Shown here: in pieces, positions 1 to 11,088 of the stretch
Position numbering within the stretch: the stretch's first letter is position 1
Layout: the number at the start of each line of letters is the position of its first letter
Assembly: GCA_013335535.1 (NCBI GenBank)
Contig: JAAXVL010000011.1
Span: 1-64,000 of the forward strand
Source: Azonexaceae bacterium
GTDB lineage: Bacteria; Pseudomonadota; Gammaproteobacteria; Burkholderiales; Rhodocyclaceae
DNA length: 64,000 bases
Direction: 5' to 3'
Translations under genes and position numbers: made by a program
Notes under the pieces: model-generated
Databases searched by the model: none
Told to the model about the DNA's origin: nothing
What the model saw: the letters and a program-made list of their open reading frames with translations, nothing else

Positions 1-61
1 GTGCGTTCATTTCTCTTGTGTCTTATAGAGGACTTGCGTTGGCGAGCGACTTGGAGGAGAC

Positions 62-99
62 AAAAAAATCCCGGGGACCGGCAGTGCCGGCGCCCGGGA
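62..99 (-). terminator. Rho-independent terminator of the lut operon
   Basis: Read on the minus strand, a GC-rich hairpin (CCCGGG and GCCGG arms pairing with CCGGC and CCCGGG) is followed by seven T residues. It lies just past the lutB stop codon. Confidence 0.8.
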
Positions 100-107
100 A
101 AGAGGGA

Positions 108-1538
108 TTAGGGGCGTTCCTTGATCAGGTCGCGCAGGCGCTTGGGCGCCGGCTGCAAAGGCGTGCGGACCGACGTCCAGCCAGCCTGCTTGCGCGGCGT
201 CAGCCAGCGGAAACGGCTGGCCAGCCAGGATGCGCTGCGGTACAGGGTGGGCGAGCCGTAGATCGCGCCCCAGGCGCGCCAGACGGCGGAAGTCAGCGAA
301 CTGTGGCCGGCACCCTGGCCGCGCATGGCCGGGTTGGCATGCGGGGCGGTGAAGGATTCTTCACGCAGGCGGATGAGCAGTTCCGGGATGGGAATTTTCA
401 CCGGGCACACCTCGCCGCAAGCACCGCACAAGGACGAAGCCGTGGCCATGGTCGATGTCGCCTCCAGTCCCAGCATGTGCGGCGAGATGATTTTGCCGAT
501 GGGGCCGGGGTAGGTCGTGCCGTAGGCGTGACCGCCGATGCGGGTATAGACCGGGCAGTGGTTCATGCAGGCGCCGCAGCGGATGCATTGCAGGGTCTTG
601 CGCAGTTGCTCATCGGCGTAGGCCTGGCTGCGGCCGTTGTCGAGCAGGACGAGGTGCACTTCGCTCGGACCGTCCTTTTCGCCCGGCTTGCGCGGGCTGG
701 AGATCATGTTGAAGTAGGTCGAGATGTTCTGGCCGGTCGCCGAGCGGGTGAGCAGCGAGAGCAGCGGCGGTACGTGTTCGAGTTTTTCGACGATCTTTTC
801 GATGCCGGTGATGGCGATATGCACAGGCGGCGCCGTAGTGCACATCCGGCCATTGCCTTCGTTCTCGACGAGGCACAGCGTGCCGGTTTCGGCCACGGCG
901 AAATTGACGCCGGACAGGCCGATATCGGCTTCGAGGAATTTCTGGCGCAGGACATTGCGGCCGATCTGGATCAGCGCATCGACGTTGTCGGTGTAATCGA
1001 CGCCCTCGACCTTGTCGGCGAAGAGCTGGGCGATTTCCTGCTTGGTCTTGTGGATGGCCGGCATGATGATGTGCGACGGCTTTTCATTGGCCAGCTGGAC
1101 GATGTATTCGCCCATGTCCGACTCCAGCGCGCCGATGCCGGCGGCTTCGGCGGCGTGGTTGAGCTCGATCTCCTCGCTGACCATCGACTTGCCCTTGACC
1201 ATGAGCTTGGCCCGGCGCTCGTGGCAGATGCCGAGGATGATGGCGTTGGCTTCGTCCGGCGTTTCAGCCCAATGGACCTGGATGCCGTTGCGCGTGAGAT
1301 TGGCTTCGAGCTGCTCGAGCAAGGTCGGCAGCTTGGCCAGGTTGTACTGGCGGATGCTTTCGCCCAGCGTGCGCAGGGTTTCCAGTTCCTCGGCATCGGG
1401 GAACTGGGCGGCGCGCTTGCTCATCAGGAAATCCATGGCGCCGCGGAAGCTCTGGCGCAGGAAGGGATTGTCGACCACGGCCTTGGAGCGGGCGCGGAAG
1501 CCCTCGGCCGGTTTGAACTGCATGACGTGCTCGCTCAT
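108..1538 (-). CDS. lutB: LutB, iron-sulfur lactate utilisation protein
   Basis: LutB is the ferredoxin-like subunit of the LutABC complex, which oxidises L-lactate to pyruvate in the cytoplasm. From the ATG at 1538 the protein is 476 aa, close to the usual family length of about 475. It has an N-terminal LUD domain (shared with LutC) and two 4Fe-4S motifs: CIRCGACMNHCP from residue 318 and CGACGEVCP from residue 371. The open frame continues to 1787, but that stretch is lutC read in another frame. The start overlaps the lutC stop by 4 bp (ATGA), so translational coupling is likely. It is the last gene of lutA-lutC-lutB. Confidence 0.95.
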   Translation of the reverse strand: MSEHVMQFKPAEGFRARSKAVVDNPFLRQSFRGAMDFLMSKRAAQFPDAEELETLRTLGESIRQYNLAKLPTLLEQLEANLTRNGIQVHWAETPDEANAIILGICHERRAKLMVKGKSMVSEEIELNHAAEAAGIGALESDMGEYIVQLANEKPSHIIMPAIHKTKQEIAQLFADKVEGVDYTDNVDALIQIGRNVLRQKFLEADIGLSGVNFAVAETGTLCLVENEGNGRMCTTAPPVHIAITGIEKIVEKLEHVPPLLSLLTRSATGQNISTYFNMISSPRKPGEKDGPSEVHLVLLDNGRSQAYADEQLRKTLQCIRCGACMNHCPVYTRIGGHAYGTTYPGPIGKIISPHMLGLEATSTMATASSLCGACGEVCPVKIPIPELLIRLREESFTAPHANPAMRGQGAGHSSLTSAVWRAWGAIYGSPTLYRSASWLASRFRWLTPRKQAGWTSVRTPLQPAPKRLRDLIKERP

Positions 1539-2206
1539 TGCGCATCCTCCGACAGCATCAGAACAACCAGTTCCTTGGGGCCATGCGCGCCGTAGGCCAG
1601 CGTCTGCTGGATGTCGGCAGTCTTCGAAGGACCGGAAATAAGCAGGGAATTGGTTGGCAGGCCATTGGCCCAGCCTTCCGCCTGCATCGCTTCGAACAAG
1701 GTGTTGTAGATTTTGTTGGCGTCGAGCAACACGATGTGCACGGGCGGCACCAGCGACATCAGGCGCGGCTCGGCGGCATCCGGCCACAGGATCAGCGTGC
1801 CGGTTTCAGCGATCGCGGCGCGGGCAGCGGTCAGGCTGGCTGGCGTGGCGTTGAACATCTCGGTTTTCCAGGCTTCGATGGCCATGTCGTAAACCTGGCA
1901 GTCGATGCCTTGTGCCGGAAACTCATCGAGTACGGCGCAGCCATGCGTTGTTTCCTCGCTGACCAGAATTTTATCGAGACCCTTGGTGCGCAAAACTTCG
2001 CGCAGGGTGGTCAGCCAGTTGGCCGGCGTCACGGCGTGCACTTCGGCGTGGGCCAGTTCGATGCAGGCGCGGAAGCGCTTGGCCTTGTTGGCCGCTGATT
2101 CGACGATGCGATGCGTGGCGAACCAGCCTGCGACATCGGGCAGGGCCGGTGCATTCGTCGGCATGGTCGCCTTCAATTTTCCAATAATCCGGTCGCGGGC
2201 GTTCAT
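1535..2206 (-). CDS. lutC: LutC, lactate utilisation protein (LUD domain)
   Basis: LutC is the small LUD-domain subunit of the LutABC L-lactate oxidation complex. The start at 2206 (MNARDRIIGK) gives 223 aa, which fits the family. The LUD signature AETGTLILWPD followed by a PPVHIVLL stretch is visible in the C-terminal half and mirrors AETGTLCLVEN and PPVHIAI in LutB. Both ends overlap their neighbours by 4 bp (with the lutA stop at 2203-2206 and the lutB start at 1535-1538), which indicates a coupled operon. The order A-C-B differs from Bacillus (A-B-C). Confidence 0.93.
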   Translation of the reverse strand: MNARDRIIGKLKATMPTNAPALPDVAGWFATHRIVESAANKAKRFRACIELAHAEVHAVTPANWLTTLREVLRTKGLDKILVSEETTHGCAVLDEFPAQGIDCQVYDMAIEAWKTEMFNATPASLTAARAAIAETGTLILWPDAAEPRLMSLVPPVHIVLLDANKIYNTLFEAMQAEGWANGLPTNSLLISGPSKTADIQQTLAYGAHGPKELVVLMLSEDAQ

Positions 2207-2976
2207 TTGGCGGTCCTCCGCAGCAAGAAACTGGCGATGTGTTCGCCGGGCAGGCTCGGTGTCTTGCGCCCTTCCTGTTCGTCCTTCCAGGCAGCGTGGC
2301 CGAGAATGTTCATGAGGCAGCCACAATCGGCGCTGACGACGCGTTCGGCGCCGGTCGCCTTGAGTGCCTTGAGCTTGTCCTCGACCATCGCAGCAGAGAT
2401 TTCCGGCTGCTTGACCGAGAAGGTGCCACCGAAGCCGCAGCACTCGGATTCGTGGTCCTGCTGGGCGATTTTGACCTTGGTCAGGTTGCCGAGCAGCTTT
2501 TTGCCGGTGAGATGAACGCCCATTTCACGGCGAGCCGAGCAGGAGGTATGCAGCACGACGGTGCAGTCACCGCCCAGGTCTTCCGGTTTGAAATCGAGCA
2601 CTTCTACCAGAAACTGGGTCAGTTCATAGACGCGGGCCGAAAGCTTCTCGGCGGCTGCCTTGCGGGCCGGATCGGCGGCGAACAGCGTGGGGTAATGGTG
2701 TTTCATCATGCCGGCGCAGGAGCCGGAGGGGACGACAACCGGCCAGTCGTTCGGAAACAGGGTGATTTGGAGCGCCGCCACTTTGCGTGCTTCATCGGGA
2801 AAACCGCTGGTGTAGGCCGGCTGGCCGCAGCAGGTTTGCTCTTCCGGGAAGTGCACACGGATGCCTTGCCGTTCGAGCAGGGTGATGGCATCCATGCCGG
2901 CACCGGGGAAAAACTGGTCTACGACACAGGTGGCAAAAAAATAGACGTCACTGGGGATTGCAGATCGGCTGGGCAT
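2203..2976 (-). CDS. lutA: LutA, lactate utilisation Fe-S oxidoreductase (CCG domains)
   Basis: LutA is the glycolate-oxidase-like CCG-domain subunit of the LutABC system, first gene of the operon. Two cysteine-rich CCG modules are visible: TCCGQPAY with PSGSCAGM in the N-terminal half, and HTSCSARR with SECCGFGG in the C-terminal half. I start at the ATG at 2976 because GGAGA lies 5-9 nt upstream; the frame could open at a TTG at 2991. The protein is 257 aa. An LldR-type palindrome at 3009-3019 lies 33 bp upstream, and a divergent FadR-family regulator gene follows it. Confidence 0.93.
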   Translation of the reverse strand: MPSRSAIPSDVYFFATCVVDQFFPGAGMDAITLLERQGIRVHFPEEQTCCGQPAYTSGFPDEARKVAALQITLFPNDWPVVVPSGSCAGMMKHHYPTLFAADPARKAAAEKLSARVYELTQFLVEVLDFKPEDLGGDCTVVLHTSCSARREMGVHLTGKKLLGNLTKVKIAQQDHESECCGFGGTFSVKQPEISAAMVEDKLKALKATGAERVVSADCGCLMNILGHAAWKDEQEGRKTPSLPGEHIASFLLRRTAK

Positions 2977-3008
2977 CTTGTCTCCGTTCAAATTATTTAT
3001 CGGTCAAA

Positions 3009-3019
3009 TGGTCAGACCA
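3009..3019. promoter_or_regulatory. LldR/FadR-family operator in front of lutA
   Basis: TGGTCAGACCA is a perfect TGGTC-N-GACCA palindrome, 33 bp upstream of the lutA start. It matches the TGGT-N3-ACCA pattern of FadR-subfamily GntR operators. It is probably bound by the adjacent regulator (3153-3920). Confidence 0.75.
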
Positions 3020-3090
3020 ATATTCGGTGTGATCGAAATTTTGCGTGAATACCGGCACTTAGTCAATCCTGGATAGGGAAATCCCTAGGC

Positions 3091-3119
3091 TTGCACTTTG
3101 TCGAGGTGATGATTAAAAT
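3091..3119 (+). promoter_or_regulatory. Sigma-70 promoter of the FadR-family regulator
   Basis: TTGCAC at 3091-3096 and TAAAAT at 3114-3119 are separated by 17 bp. The predicted transcript start (about 3126) lies inside the first downstream operator and leaves only 15-27 nt before the start codon. Confidence 0.7.
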
Positions 3120-3123
3120 ACGC

Positions 3124-3152
3124 TGGTCTTACCAATCAATGTGGTCTTACCA
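3124..3152. promoter_or_regulatory. Tandem LldR-type operators at the regulator start
   Basis: TGGTCTTACCA occurs at 3124-3134 and again at 3142-3152, centres 18 bp apart. Both match the classical TGGT-N3-ACCA FadR/LldR operator. They cover the predicted transcription start and abut the ATG at 3153, so the regulator is probably autorepressed. Confidence 0.8.
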
Positions 3153-3920
3153 ATGCCGAACAAGCTGCAGGTCCCACGTATTTCCGATGCCATCGCTTCC
3201 ACGCTGGAGCGTCGCATCCTCGAAGGCTCACTGAAACCCGGCGACCGCCTGCCGCCGGAGCGTGAACTGGCCGTCGATCTGGGCGTGTCGCGCCCAAGCC
3301 TGCGTGAGGCGATCCAGAAGCTGGCCTCGAAGGGCATGGTGACCAGTCGTCAGGGTGGCGGCACCTATGTGACCGATGTGCTGGAGTCGAGTTTCTCCGA
3401 CCCCTGGCAGGACATGATGGGCAAGCACCCGAATCTGCGCGAGGACATGCTGGAATTTCGCCGCATGCTGGAAGGGCAGGCAGCGGAATGGGCGGCCGAG
3501 CGGGCAACCGAAGCCGACATGCAACGCCTCGACCAGACCTTCAATACCTTGATGGCCGCTTTCGAGTCCGAAAATGCGCAGACGCGTTCAGATGCCGATA
3601 TTGCCTTCCATCTGGCGATCGGCGATGCCGCTCATAACGTGCTGATCGGCCACCTTTCCAGCGCCTTGCTGCACTTGATGCACGACAACATCCGTCTCAA
3701 CCTGGGCGAACTGAAGAGCGTACCAGCCGCCAATCGCCTGCTGATCAGTCAGCACGAGGCAATCTACAAGGGCATTCGCGAGAAAAAGCCGCAGGCTGCC
3801 CGTTCCGCTGCCGAGACGCATATCGATTTCGTTCGTGAAACGCTGGCCCAGACCCTGCGTTCCGTGGCCCGCCGCGAAACGGCCGAGCGCCGCCTGAATA
3901 CCGAATTTTCAACTTCCTGA
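3153..3920 (+). CDS. lldR: FadR-subfamily GntR regulator of lactate utilisation (LldR-like)
   Basis: This is a transcriptional regulator of the FadR subfamily. The N-terminal winged HTH is clear (PPERELAVDLGVSRPSLREAI, then RQGGGTYV) and is followed by an all-helical FCD effector domain with the expected metal-ligand pattern (D-x3-H near DIAFHLAIGD, with later His residues). At about 255 aa it is normal length. Its position divergent from lutACB and next to TGGT-N3-ACCA operators supports a lactate-responsive LldR role; the ligand is inferred. The start could be the GTG at 3141, in frame. Neither start has a good ribosome-binding site, and the operator lies where one would be, so the mRNA may be nearly leaderless. 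Confidence 0.85.
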   Translation: MPNKLQVPRISDAIASTLERRILEGSLKPGDRLPPERELAVDLGVSRPSLREAIQKLASKGMVTSRQGGGTYVTDVLESSFSDPWQDMMGKHPNLREDMLEFRRMLEGQAAEWAAERATEADMQRLDQTFNTLMAAFESENAQTRSDADIAFHLAIGDAAHNVLIGHLSSALLHLMHDNIRLNLGELKSVPAANRLLISQHEAIYKGIREKKPQAARSAAETHIDFVRETLAQTLRSVARRETAERRLNTEFSTS

Positions 3921-3956
3921 TTTTTTTTGATTCGACCCCCGAAAGGACCTCTCCCC

Positions 3957-6332
3957 ATGGAACAGCTTGTCATCCCCTTTGAAAAACTGCGCATGACCGA
4001 CGTTGAACAAGTCGGCGGCAAGAATTCTTCCCTCGGCGAAATGATCAGCCAGCTGGCTGACACCGGCGTTCGCGTGCCGGGCGGCTTTGCCACCACGGCG
4101 CAGGCTTACCGCGATTTCCTCGCCCAGTCCGGCCTCGACGCCAAGATCAATGCCGTGCTCGACGCGCTCGACGTCGATGATGTCAACGCCCTGGTCAAGG
4201 CCGGCGCCGAGATCCGCCAGTGGATCATGGACACCCCGTTCCCGATGGACCTGACCATCGCCATCACCGAGCAGTACCAGCGCCTGGTCGCCGATTCGAC
4301 CACCGACATGTCCTTCGCCGTGCGCTCCTCGGCTACCGCCGAAGACTTGCCGGACGCTTCCTTCGCCGGTCAGCAGGAAACTTTCCTCAACATCGTCGGC
4401 CTGGAAAACATCCTGCACGCCATCAAGGAAGTTTTCGCCTCGTTGTACAACGACCGCGCCATTTCCTACCGCGTGCACAAGGGCTTCGTCCATGCCGACG
4501 TCGCCCTGTCCGCCGGTATCCAGCGCATGGTTCGCTCCGACAAGGGCGCGGCCGGTGTAATGTTCACCCTCGATACCGAATCCGGTTTCCGTGATGCCGT
4601 GTTCGTTACGTCTTCCTACGGCCTCGGCGAAACCGTTGTCCAGGGCGCCGTCAATCCCGATGAGTTCTATGTGCATAAGCCGATGCTGGCTGCTGGCAAG
4701 AAGGCCGTCGTGCGCCGCAACCTTGGCTCAAAGATGATCAAGATGACCTTCTCGACCGAAAAGGTTGCCGGCAAGTCCGTCGTCACCGAAGAAGTCGAAG
4801 AGTCCCTGCGTCACCAGTTCTCGCTCAATGACGAAGAGGTCATGGAGCTGGCCCGCTACGCCATGATCATCGAAAAGCACTACGGTCGTCCGATGGACAT
4901 CGAGTGGGGCAAGGACGGCATCGACGGCAAGCTCTACATCCTGCAGGCCCGTCCGGAAACCGTTCAGTCTCAGGCTGGCGCCGGCAAGGTTGAAAAGTTC
5001 AAGCTCAAGTCCTTCTCCAAGGTGCTCGCCTCCGGCCGCGCCATTGGCCAGAAGATCGGTGTCGGCCCGGTCCGCATCGTCAAGGACCCGAAGGAAATGG
5101 ATCAGGTCAAGCCGGGTGACGTGCTCGTAGCCGACATGACCGACCCGAACTGGGAACCGGTCATGAAGCGCGCTTCGGCCATCGTCACCAACCGTGGTGG
5201 CCGTACCTGTCACGCCGCGATTATTGCCCGCGAACTGGGCATCCCGGCCATCGTCGGTTGCGGTGACGCCACCGAAACGCTGACTGAAGGCGAAATCGTC
5301 ACGGCATCGTGCACCGAAGGCGATACCGGCCACGTTTACCGCGGCAGCCTCGATTTCGAAGTCACCACCCGCGACATCTCGGCCATGCCGGACGTCCCGG
5401 TCAAGGTCATGATGAACGTTGGCAACCCGGAACTGGCCTTCGAATTCGCCCAGCTGCCGAACGCTGGCGTCGGTCTGGCCCGCGTCGAGTTCATCATCAA
5501 CAACGTCATCGGTATTCACCCGAAGGCCATCCTCGATGTCGAGCGTCTGCCGGCTTCCAAGCGCGACGAAATCAAGCGCCGCGCCCGTGGCTACGCTTCG
5601 CCGAAGGAATTCTTCGTCGAGAAGCTGGTTGAAGGCGTGTCCACCATCGCCGCCGCCTTCTGGCCGAATCCGGTCATCGTCCGCCTCTCCGACTTCAAGT
5701 CCAACGAGTACCGCAAGCTGCTCGGCGGCGAACTCTACGAGCCGGAAGAAGAAAACCCGATGCTCGGTTTCCGTGGTGCCTCGCGTTACATCGCCCAGTC
5801 CTTCCGCGACTGTTTCGAGATGGAATGCCGCGCCATGAAGAAGGTCCGTGAAGAAATGGGCCTGACCAACGTGCAACTGATGGTGCCGTTTGTCCGCACC
5901 GTCGGCGAAGGCCAGGGCGTCGTCGATCTGCTGGCCGAACATGGCCTCAAGCAGGGCGAGAACGAGCTCAAGCTGATCATGATGTGCGAAATCCCGTCCA
6001 ACGCCCTGTTGGCCGATGATTTCCTCAAGATCTTCGACGGCTTCTCGATCGGTTCCAACGACCTGACCCAGCTCACCCTCGGTCTCGACCGTGACTCAGG
6101 CCTCGTCGCCAACCTGTTCGACGAACGCGATCCGGCCGTCAAGATGCTGCTCGCCATGGCCATCGCTTCAGCCAACAAAGCTGGCAAGTACATCGGTATC
6201 TGCGGCCAGGGCCCGTCCGACCACCCCGATCTGGCCGAATGGCTCATGGATCAGGGTATCAACAGCATCTCGCTGAACCCGGACACCGTGGTCGACACCT
6301 GGACGCAACTGGCCAGCCACAAGAAGGCCTGA
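3957..6332 (+). CDS. ppsA: Phosphoenolpyruvate synthase
   Basis: PpsA converts pyruvate and ATP to PEP, AMP and phosphate, the entry to gluconeogenesis from lactate or pyruvate. The 791 aa match the family length. The N-terminal ATP-binding PPDK domain, the swivelling phosphohistidine domain ([21 protein letters not shown], catalytic His) and the C-terminal PEP-binding barrel ([18 protein letters not shown], then GICGQGPSD) are all readable. The ATG at 3957 has AAAGGA upstream; the longer frame to 3927 is not needed. It sits 36 bp behind the LldR-like gene, which makes sense metabolically because lactate-derived pyruvate needs PpsA for gluconeogenesis. A terminator follows at 6384-6412. Confidence 0.97.
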   Translation: MEQLVIPFEKLRMTDVEQVGGKNSSLGEMISQLADTGVRVPGGFATTAQAYRDFLAQSGLDAKINAVLDALDVDDVNALVKAGAEIRQWIMDTPFPMDLTIAITEQYQRLVADSTTDMSFAVRSSATAEDLPDASFAGQQETFLNIVGLENILHAIKEVFASLYNDRAISYRVHKGFVHADVALSAGIQRMVRSDKGAAGVMFTLDTESGFRDAVFVTSSYGLGETVVQGAVNPDEFYVHKPMLAAGKKAVVRRNLGSKMIKMTFSTEKVAGKSVVTEEVEESLRHQFSLNDEEVMELARYAMIIEKHYGRPMDIEWGKDGIDGKLYILQARPETVQSQAGAGKVEKFKLKSFSKVLASGRAIGQKIGVGPVRIVKDPKEMDQVKPGDVLVADMTDPNWEPVMKRASAIVTNRGGRTCHAAIIARELGIPAIVGCGDATETLTEGEIVTASCTEGDTGHVYRGSLDFEVTTRDISAMPDVPVKVMMNVGNPELAFEFAQLPNAGVGLARVEFIINNVIGIHPKAILDVERLPASKRDEIKRRARGYASPKEFFVEKLVEGVSTIAAAFWPNPVIVRLSDFKSNEYRKLLGGELYEPEEENPMLGFRGASRYIAQSFRDCFEMECRAMKKVREEMGLTNVQLMVPFVRTVGEGQGVVDLLAEHGLKQGENELKLIMMCEIPSNALLADDFLKIFDGFSIGSNDLTQLTLGLDRDSGLVANLFDERDPAVKMLLAMAIASANKAGKYIGICGQGPSDHPDLAEWLMDQGINSISLNPDTVVDTWTQLASHKKA

Positions 6333-6352
6333 TCCCACGCCGACCGTGCTTG

Positions 6353-6388
6353 CCACGGTCAACCGGGAAAATGAGCCAAAATCAAAAG
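6353..6388 (+). repeat. Dispersed repeat copy 1
   Basis: The exact core CCACGGTCAACC at 6353-6364 is followed by GGGAAAA, a GCC block and AAAATCAAAA. It lies directly upstream of, and slightly overlaps, the ppsA terminator hairpin. Confidence 0.85.
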
Positions 6389-6412
6389 GTCGGGGAAACC
6401 CGGCCTTTTTTT
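6384..6412 (+). terminator. ppsA terminator
   Basis: The stem AAGGTCGGG / CCCGGCCTT with a GAAA loop is followed by a T-run to 6412. The 5' arm overlaps the A-rich end of dispersed repeat copy 1. Confidence 0.85.
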
Positions 6413-6464
6413 CGACCTGAAAATCGTTTTTCCTACAAATAAAGCAGACGAAGGCGAAGTCTGG

Positions 6465-7133
6465 ATGGAGGTGTCGGTGAATTTGATCGAAGGCTCGCAT
6501 ACGCTGGGCAACGTCCGTCGAGACTTCCCCGAGTGGCATCTCGGACGCTCGCCCTATGTTTTCTGGGGGCTCGATGTCGATTTTCCAGCGATCAGGGCGC
6601 AGGTGGCGCGGGCGGCGGCGCATCTGGACGGATACCTGCTCGACGGCTACGGTCGTCAGCCGCATGTCACCCTTGATCTGTGCGGCTTTCCCTGTCCGTC
6701 AGTTGGTCGCGCCGATGAGTTTTCGCCAGCCATGCTGGAGCACCAATGCACGGCATTGCGGGCGGCATGTGTGTCGGCTTTCGAGATCGAAGTAGGTGGG
6801 CTGTCGAGCTTTTCCTCAGCGCCATTTTTAAGTGTTGTTGACCGGGGCGGACACATTGCCGCCGTGCGTGATTGCCTCGCGCTTGGTGGCGATGCCCGGC
6901 TGCTGGGCGATTACGTGCCGCATGTGACGGTCGGGCTGTATGGCGGGGCCTGGCCGGCCCACGAGATCGGTGCCCGGCTGGCCAGTTTTTCGGCCGGTGC
7001 AGGAATACGCTGCCTTATAGAACGAATCAGCCTGCTGGCCTATCAGCCCACGGAAATTGGCGGGCCGCTGACCTGCCTTGCCAACTTTTCGCTGGACTCC
7101 GGTGAAATGCGCTGGTTCAGAGAGTTGTCCTGA
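6465..7133 (+). CDS. 2'-5' RNA ligase / 2H phosphoesterase family protein
   Basis: This 222-aa protein carries the two HxT motifs of the 2H phosphoesterase superfamily: HVTLDL (about residue 66) and HVTVGL (about residue 150). The fold is used by the 2'-5' RNA ligase ThpR/LigT and by cyclic phosphodiesterases; the substrate here cannot be told from sequence. The N-terminal region (WHLGRSPYVFWGLDVD) resembles stand-alone bacterial members. It begins about 50 bp past the ppsA terminator and converges with the RNase H-like gene. No strong ribosome-binding site is visible at 6465, so the exact start is uncertain. Confidence 0.8.
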   Translation: MEVSVNLIEGSHTLGNVRRDFPEWHLGRSPYVFWGLDVDFPAIRAQVARAAAHLDGYLLDGYGRQPHVTLDLCGFPCPSVGRADEFSPAMLEHQCTALRAACVSAFEIEVGGLSSFSSAPFLSVVDRGGHIAAVRDCLALGGDARLLGDYVPHVTVGLYGGAWPAHEIGARLASFSAGAGIRCLIERISLLAYQPTEIGGPLTCLANFSLDSGEMRWFRELS

Positions 7134-7135
7134 GC

Positions 7136-7177
7136 CATTTCAATTTTGGCTGTTTTTTCGGGTTGACCGTGGAAATG
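7136..7177 (-). repeat. Dispersed repeat copy 2
   Basis: The core GGTTGACCGTGG is at 7161-7172, preceded by a T-run, TTGGC and ATTTCAATTT. The copy is framed by CATTTC and GAAATG. It fills the gap between two convergent genes. Confidence 0.85.
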
Positions 7178-7181
7178 CCAG

Positions 7182-7673
7182 TTAGCTTGCTGCCTTCGCT
7201 GCATGCAGGTCGGCCAGAATGTTTCCCCGGCAGCTGCCGTGTCCCTTGATCCAGCGAATGGAAGCATTGGCTAGGGTCTCGACAAGTTCCTGCTGATCGA
7301 GCATCAGTTGCAACTCCGGGTCTTGCGCCAGTCCTTCCGTCTTGCTGCGATTGAGCCGAAGCACCGCGTCCTGATTGTCGGAAAACAAGGCCAGCGGTCG
7401 GCCGGGGAACAGGTCTCGTGCCTGTTCCAGCGCAAACAGGGCAGCTTGCAGTTCGAGCTCGTTGCTGCCGATGATCGGCACCGTGCGCGACCTGACTACC
7501 GCTTCGCTGTCTGGCGTGGCGAAGAGCACGGCGGCTAGCCCGCCATGTCGTTTCTGGCTGGCGTCGCTGAAAACCTGCAACTGCTCCCCGTACTGCCCGG
7601 CGAGCCGAAGAGGCAGCGGAGCGGCCGATGGGAGAATGATGCGGACGGTTTTCTTTTTTCGTCTTCTGGGCAT
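7182..7673 (-). CDS. RNase H-like protein
   Basis: This 163-aa protein has an RNase H fold signature. The putative acidic residues appear in order: D in VFSDAS (about residue 37), E in SNELELQAA, D in LFSDNQDAV, and a C-terminal KGHGSCRGNILAD segment like the HxxxxGNExAD motif of RNase HI. A basic N-terminus (MPRRRKKK) could add nucleic-acid affinity. The family includes RNase HI and the C-terminal half of bacterial RNase H-domain proteins. It may be catalytic, because all four acidic positions look present, but the match to true RnhA is partial. It converges with the 2H phosphoesterase gene across repeat copy 2. Confidence 0.7.
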   Translation of the reverse strand: MPRRRKKKTVRIILPSAAPLPLRLAGQYGEQLQVFSDASQKRHGGLAAVLFATPDSEAVVRSRTVPIIGSNELELQAALFALEQARDLFPGRPLALFSDNQDAVLRLNRSKTEGLAQDPELQLMLDQQELVETLANASIRWIKGHGSCRGNILADLHAAKAAS

Positions 7674-7714
7674 GATGGCCGCAAGGATAGCCGAAAGTGC
7701 CGCCCCGAAAAGGC

Positions 7715-7783
7715 GAAAGCCTCGTACCGGGGGGAGTACGAGGCTTTCTGGACGGCCCGGGGAGGGGGGAGGTGGGTCGGGCC
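7715..7783. other. Two consecutive hairpins in a 270-bp gene-free stretch
   Basis: Positions 7674-7944 contain no convincing gene. There is a perfect 13-bp stem (GAAAGCCTCGTAC at 7715-7727 pairing with GTACGAGGCTTTC at 7736-7748, loop rich in G) and then a GACGGCCCG / CGGGCCGTC stem (about 7752-7783) enclosing a very G-rich loop. Neither is followed by a clear T-run. They might form a factor-dependent or structured 3' region for fghA; the function is unknown. Confidence 0.5.
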
Positions 7784-7944
7784 GTCAGGGCTGATGTGTG
7801 ATCAGCGCATGTGTTCAAGATAAGGGAGCGACGCCCCTACTTCAAGTAACCGTTTGCAACAGTGCGTGTCGTTGTGTGCGGGGCTCTGTCGCAAGGGCGC
7901 CGAGCCTGCATTCATCGGTATTCACACGGGCGGCGGTGCAGCTT

Positions 7945-8808
7945 TCACGCTGCCGGCCGGGCCGTTACGCCGAGTTCCCGGGCATGGTGGCGCAAGTGGT
8001 CCTCGACGAAACTGGCGATGAAATAGTAGCTGTGGTCGTAGCCGTGCTGCATGCGCAGTTCGAGCGGGTGTCCGGCGGCCAGGGCGGCGACCTGTAATGC
8101 CTCAGGCTTGAGCTGGACGGTCAGGAACTGGTCGCGGTCGCCCTGGTCGATCAGGATGGGCAGTTTCTCCGCGGCCGTTGCAATGAGCTGGCTGGCGTCC
8201 CATTCACGCCAGTGCGAGCGGTCTTCGCCAAGGTAGCGGGAGAAAGCCTTTTCCCCCCAGGGCACGGTCATCGGGTTGCAGATCGGCGCGAAAGCCGAAA
8301 GCGACTGGTAGCGGCCCGGATTGCGCAGGGCGCAGACCAGCGCGCCATGGCCGCCCATCGAATGGCCGCTGATGCCACGCTTGTCGGAAACCGGGAAGCT
8401 CGCCTCGATCAGCGCCGGTAGTTCATGCACCACGTAGTCATGCATCCGGTAATGCTGCGCCCACGGCGCTTGCGTCGCGTTGAGGTAGAAACCGGCGCCA
8501 TGGCCGAAATCCCAGCCGCCGTCCGGGTCGCCCGGCACGTCATCGCCGCGCGGGCTGGTGTCGGGAGCAACGATGACCATGCCGAGTTCGGCGGCGATCC
8601 GGTGGGCACCGGCTTTCTGCATGAAGTTCTCGTCGGTGCAGCTCAGGCCGGACAGCCAGTAGAGCACCGGCAGTTTTTCGCCGCTCTCCATTTGCGGTGG
8701 CAGATAAATCGAGAACACCATGTCGCAGCCGAGCGTGGTCGAGCGGTGCCGGTAGCGTTTTGTCCAGCCGCCGGCGCTTTTTTGGCAGGAGAGGTTTTCG
8801 AGGGGCAT
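7945..8808 (-). CDS. fghA: S-formylglutathione hydrolase
   Basis: FghA hydrolyses S-formylglutathione to formate and glutathione, the second step of glutathione-dependent formaldehyde oxidation. It is an esterase-D family alpha/beta hydrolase of 287 aa with the nucleophile elbow [10 protein letters not shown], the typical N-terminal [12 protein letters not shown] segment, and the acid and base of the triad in DQGDRDQFL and [10 protein letters not shown] use the ATG at 8808, which has AAGG 8 nt upstream, over the GTG at 8817. It lies 10 bp downstream of adhC in the same operon. Confidence 0.95.
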   Translation of the reverse strand: MPLENLSCQKSAGGWTKRYRHRSTTLGCDMVFSIYLPPQMESGEKLPVLYWLSGLSCTDENFMQKAGAHRIAAELGMVIVAPDTSPRGDDVPGDPDGGWDFGHGAGFYLNATQAPWAQHYRMHDYVVHELPALIEASFPVSDKRGISGHSMGGHGALVCALRNPGRYQSLSAFAPICNPMTVPWGEKAFSRYLGEDRSHWREWDASQLIATAAEKLPILIDQGDRDQFLTVQLKPEALQVAALAAGHPLELRMQHGYDHSYYFIASFVEDHLRHHARELGVTARPAA

Positions 8809-8818
8809 CGCCGGCACC

Positions 8819-10999
<2,181 letters not shown>

Positions 11000-11088
11000 G
11001 TCTTTTTCAGTAGCCTGACCGCCCGCCATTTTCCTCGGCAGACCCTGCATCTGCTAAGATTCGGCCCTGATTTTTCAGGCTTCTTCCC

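Noticed and set aside
18..1595. Long plus-strand open frame opposite lutB
   Set aside because: It is a GC-rich antisense shadow; the protein has no domain, while the minus strand encodes a complete LutB with Fe-S motifs.
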